Positions 5,578-6,344 of a stretch of DNA of 6,344 nucleotides are shown piece by piece. This stretch comes from Bacteroidales bacterium (lineage in GTDB: Bacteria > Bacteroidota > Bacteroidia > Bacteroidales > Muribaculaceae). The notes below the pieces were generated by a model. It was given only the letters and a program-made list of their open reading frames with translations, was not told the origin of the DNA and did not search any database. The stretch spans positions 400-6,743 of the forward strand of contig JAUNCU010000157.1 in assembly GCA_030526455.1 (NCBI GenBank). Reading direction: 5' to 3'. The translations under genes were made by a program, and so were the position numbers. Positions within the stretch are counted from its first letter, which is position 1; the number at the start of each line of letters is the position of its first letter.

Positions 5578-5850
5578 ATGGACAACAAGGAACTTTTGGA
5601 AAAGGTTTCAGAGAATCTGGGCCGGAGTAAAGCCGATGTGGCTAAACTGATGGAGGCTTTTGCCGAGGTGGTGAAGGCTCGGTGCGGTGCGCTTGATAGC
5701 GTGGCGATTCCCGGTTTTGGTACTTTTGAAGCCAAGAAGAAGAACGAACGCGTGGTGGTGAATCCCAGCAATGGCAAGCGCATGCTCGTGCCGCCGAAGG
5801 TGACGCTCACGTTTAAGGTGAGCAATGTGCTGAAAAACCGCCTGAAATAA
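5578..5850 (+). CDS. HU/IHF-family DNA-binding protein
   Basis: 90 residues, the usual HU length. The N-terminal helical part (1-40) is followed by IPGFGTF (44-50), the conserved turn of the family, and by the DNA-binding arm with VNPSNGKRMLVPP (61-73). P63 lies at the position of the proline that inserts into the minor groove in HU and IHF. The C-terminus is basic (VSNVLKNRLK). The protein is expected to bind and bend DNA as a dimer and to help organise the nucleoid. ATG 5578 is chosen because an upstream in-frame TTG at 5557 lies inside the -7 box. The second HU-like gene follows after 25 bp on the same strand, so the two are probably cotranscribed and might form homodimers or a mixed dimer; the latter is inference. 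Confidence 0.93.
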   Translation: MDNKELLEKVSENLGRSKADVAKLMEAFAEVVKARCGALDSVAIPGFGTFEAKKKNERVVVNPSNGKRMLVPPKVTLTFKVSNVLKNRLK

Positions 5851-5875
5851 TCAAATTATAAAAGCAGATATCAAG

Positions 5876-6344
5876 ATGAACAACAAGATAACTTTCCCCG
5901 AACTCGTGGAGCAGGTGGCTCAAGTGGCCAACACCTCGAAGCGCATGAGCGAACTGTTTCTGAAAGAACTGTTTGCCACCATTTCGCAGTCGCTTATCGA
6001 TGGCGAGAGCGTGAAGGTGAAGGGCATTGGCACTTTTAAACTCACTGAGGTGAGTCCGCGCAAGAGTGTGGACGTGAACACGGGCGAGGAAATCGAAATC
6101 CCCGGCCACAAGAAACTCTCGTTTGCCCCCGACAAGGATCTTGCCGAGGCCATCAACCAGCCTTTTAGCCACTTCGAAACCGAGATTCTCGACGACGAGG
6201 TGACCGACGAACTGCTCGCTGCCATCGACTCGGGCGAGTTTGTACAGCCGGGCGAAGATGGCGAAGATGTAGAAACCGAGGCTGCGACTGAGGAGGCTGA
6301 ATCGGAGGCCGAAGAGGCTGCGACCGAAGAGCCTGCGGCTGAAG
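5876..6344 (+). CDS. HU-family DNA-binding protein with acidic C-terminal tail, 3' end missing
   Basis: 156 residues are visible and the frame is still open at the window end. Residues 1-96 form the HU domain: KVKGIGTFKL (47-56) is the conserved turn, and the arm reads PRKSVDVNTGEEIEIPGHKK (61-80). V67 stands where HU normally has the intercalating proline, so DNA bending may differ. After the domain comes NQPFSHFETE (94-103), then an acidic tail: 19 of residues 111-156 are D or E and none is K or R. I recall longer Bacteroidales proteins of this type with an HU domain, an acidic linker and sometimes a membrane segment or further domain; whether that holds here lies beyond the window. Two tail stretches that start with GAGGCTGCGAC (6278 and 6314, 36 bp apart) suggest recent repeat growth. 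It lies 25 bp after the first HU gene and is likely in its operon. Confidence 0.88.
   Translation, partial: MNNKITFPELVEQVAQVANTSKRMSELFLKELFATISQSLIDGESVKVKGIGTFKLTEVSPRKSVDVNTGEEIEIPGHKKLSFAPDKDLAEAINQPFSHFETEILDDEVTDELLAAIDSGEFVQPGEDGEDVETEAATEEAESEAEEAATEEPAAE

Overview
The window looks like chromosomal DNA of a Bacteroidota species, most likely order Bacteroidales (Prevotella- or Muribaculaceae-like; genus not resolved). Three promoters fit the Bacteroidota pattern TTTG - 20 bp - TAnnTTTG, no strong Shine-Dalgarno sequences precede the starts, and the protein families (DUF4143 ATPase, HU pair with an acidic-tailed member, secreted Sel1-repeat protein) are typical of that group.

Layout. 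(1) Bases 1-1734, plus strand: the 3' part of an AAA/DUF4143 ATPase gene, a small exported protein of unknown function, and an XRE-type helix-turn-helix regulator that overlaps it by 23 bp, closed by a rho-independent terminator (1749-1791). (2) Bases 1792-2176: a gene-free gap between two convergent terminators. It holds a MITE-like element of about 290 bp with imperfect terminal inverted repeats, a perfect 27-bp inverted repeat in its centre whose arms are themselves palindromic, and beside it three tandem 9-mers. (3) Bases 2177-3997, minus strand: glutaminyl-tRNA synthetase (glnS) with its own promoter and a strong terminator. (4) Bases 3998-4249: a divergent promoter region serving glnS and the next gene. 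(5) Bases 4250-5453: a secreted protein of eight Sel1 repeats, then a large two-tier terminator. (6) Bases 5528-6344: a promoter, an HU-like DNA-binding protein and, 25 bp later, a second HU-like protein with a long acidic tail, cut by the window end.

The transcription units appear independent: glnS is a housekeeping translation gene, the HU pair is probably one operon for nucleoid proteins, and the exported proteins have no visible functional partners. I see no convincing new multi-gene defence, CRISPR or phage system. The features most worth a second look are the MITE-like element with its nested palindromes, the HU pair in which one member lacks the intercalating proline and carries an acidic tail, and the overlapping secreted-protein/regulator pair.
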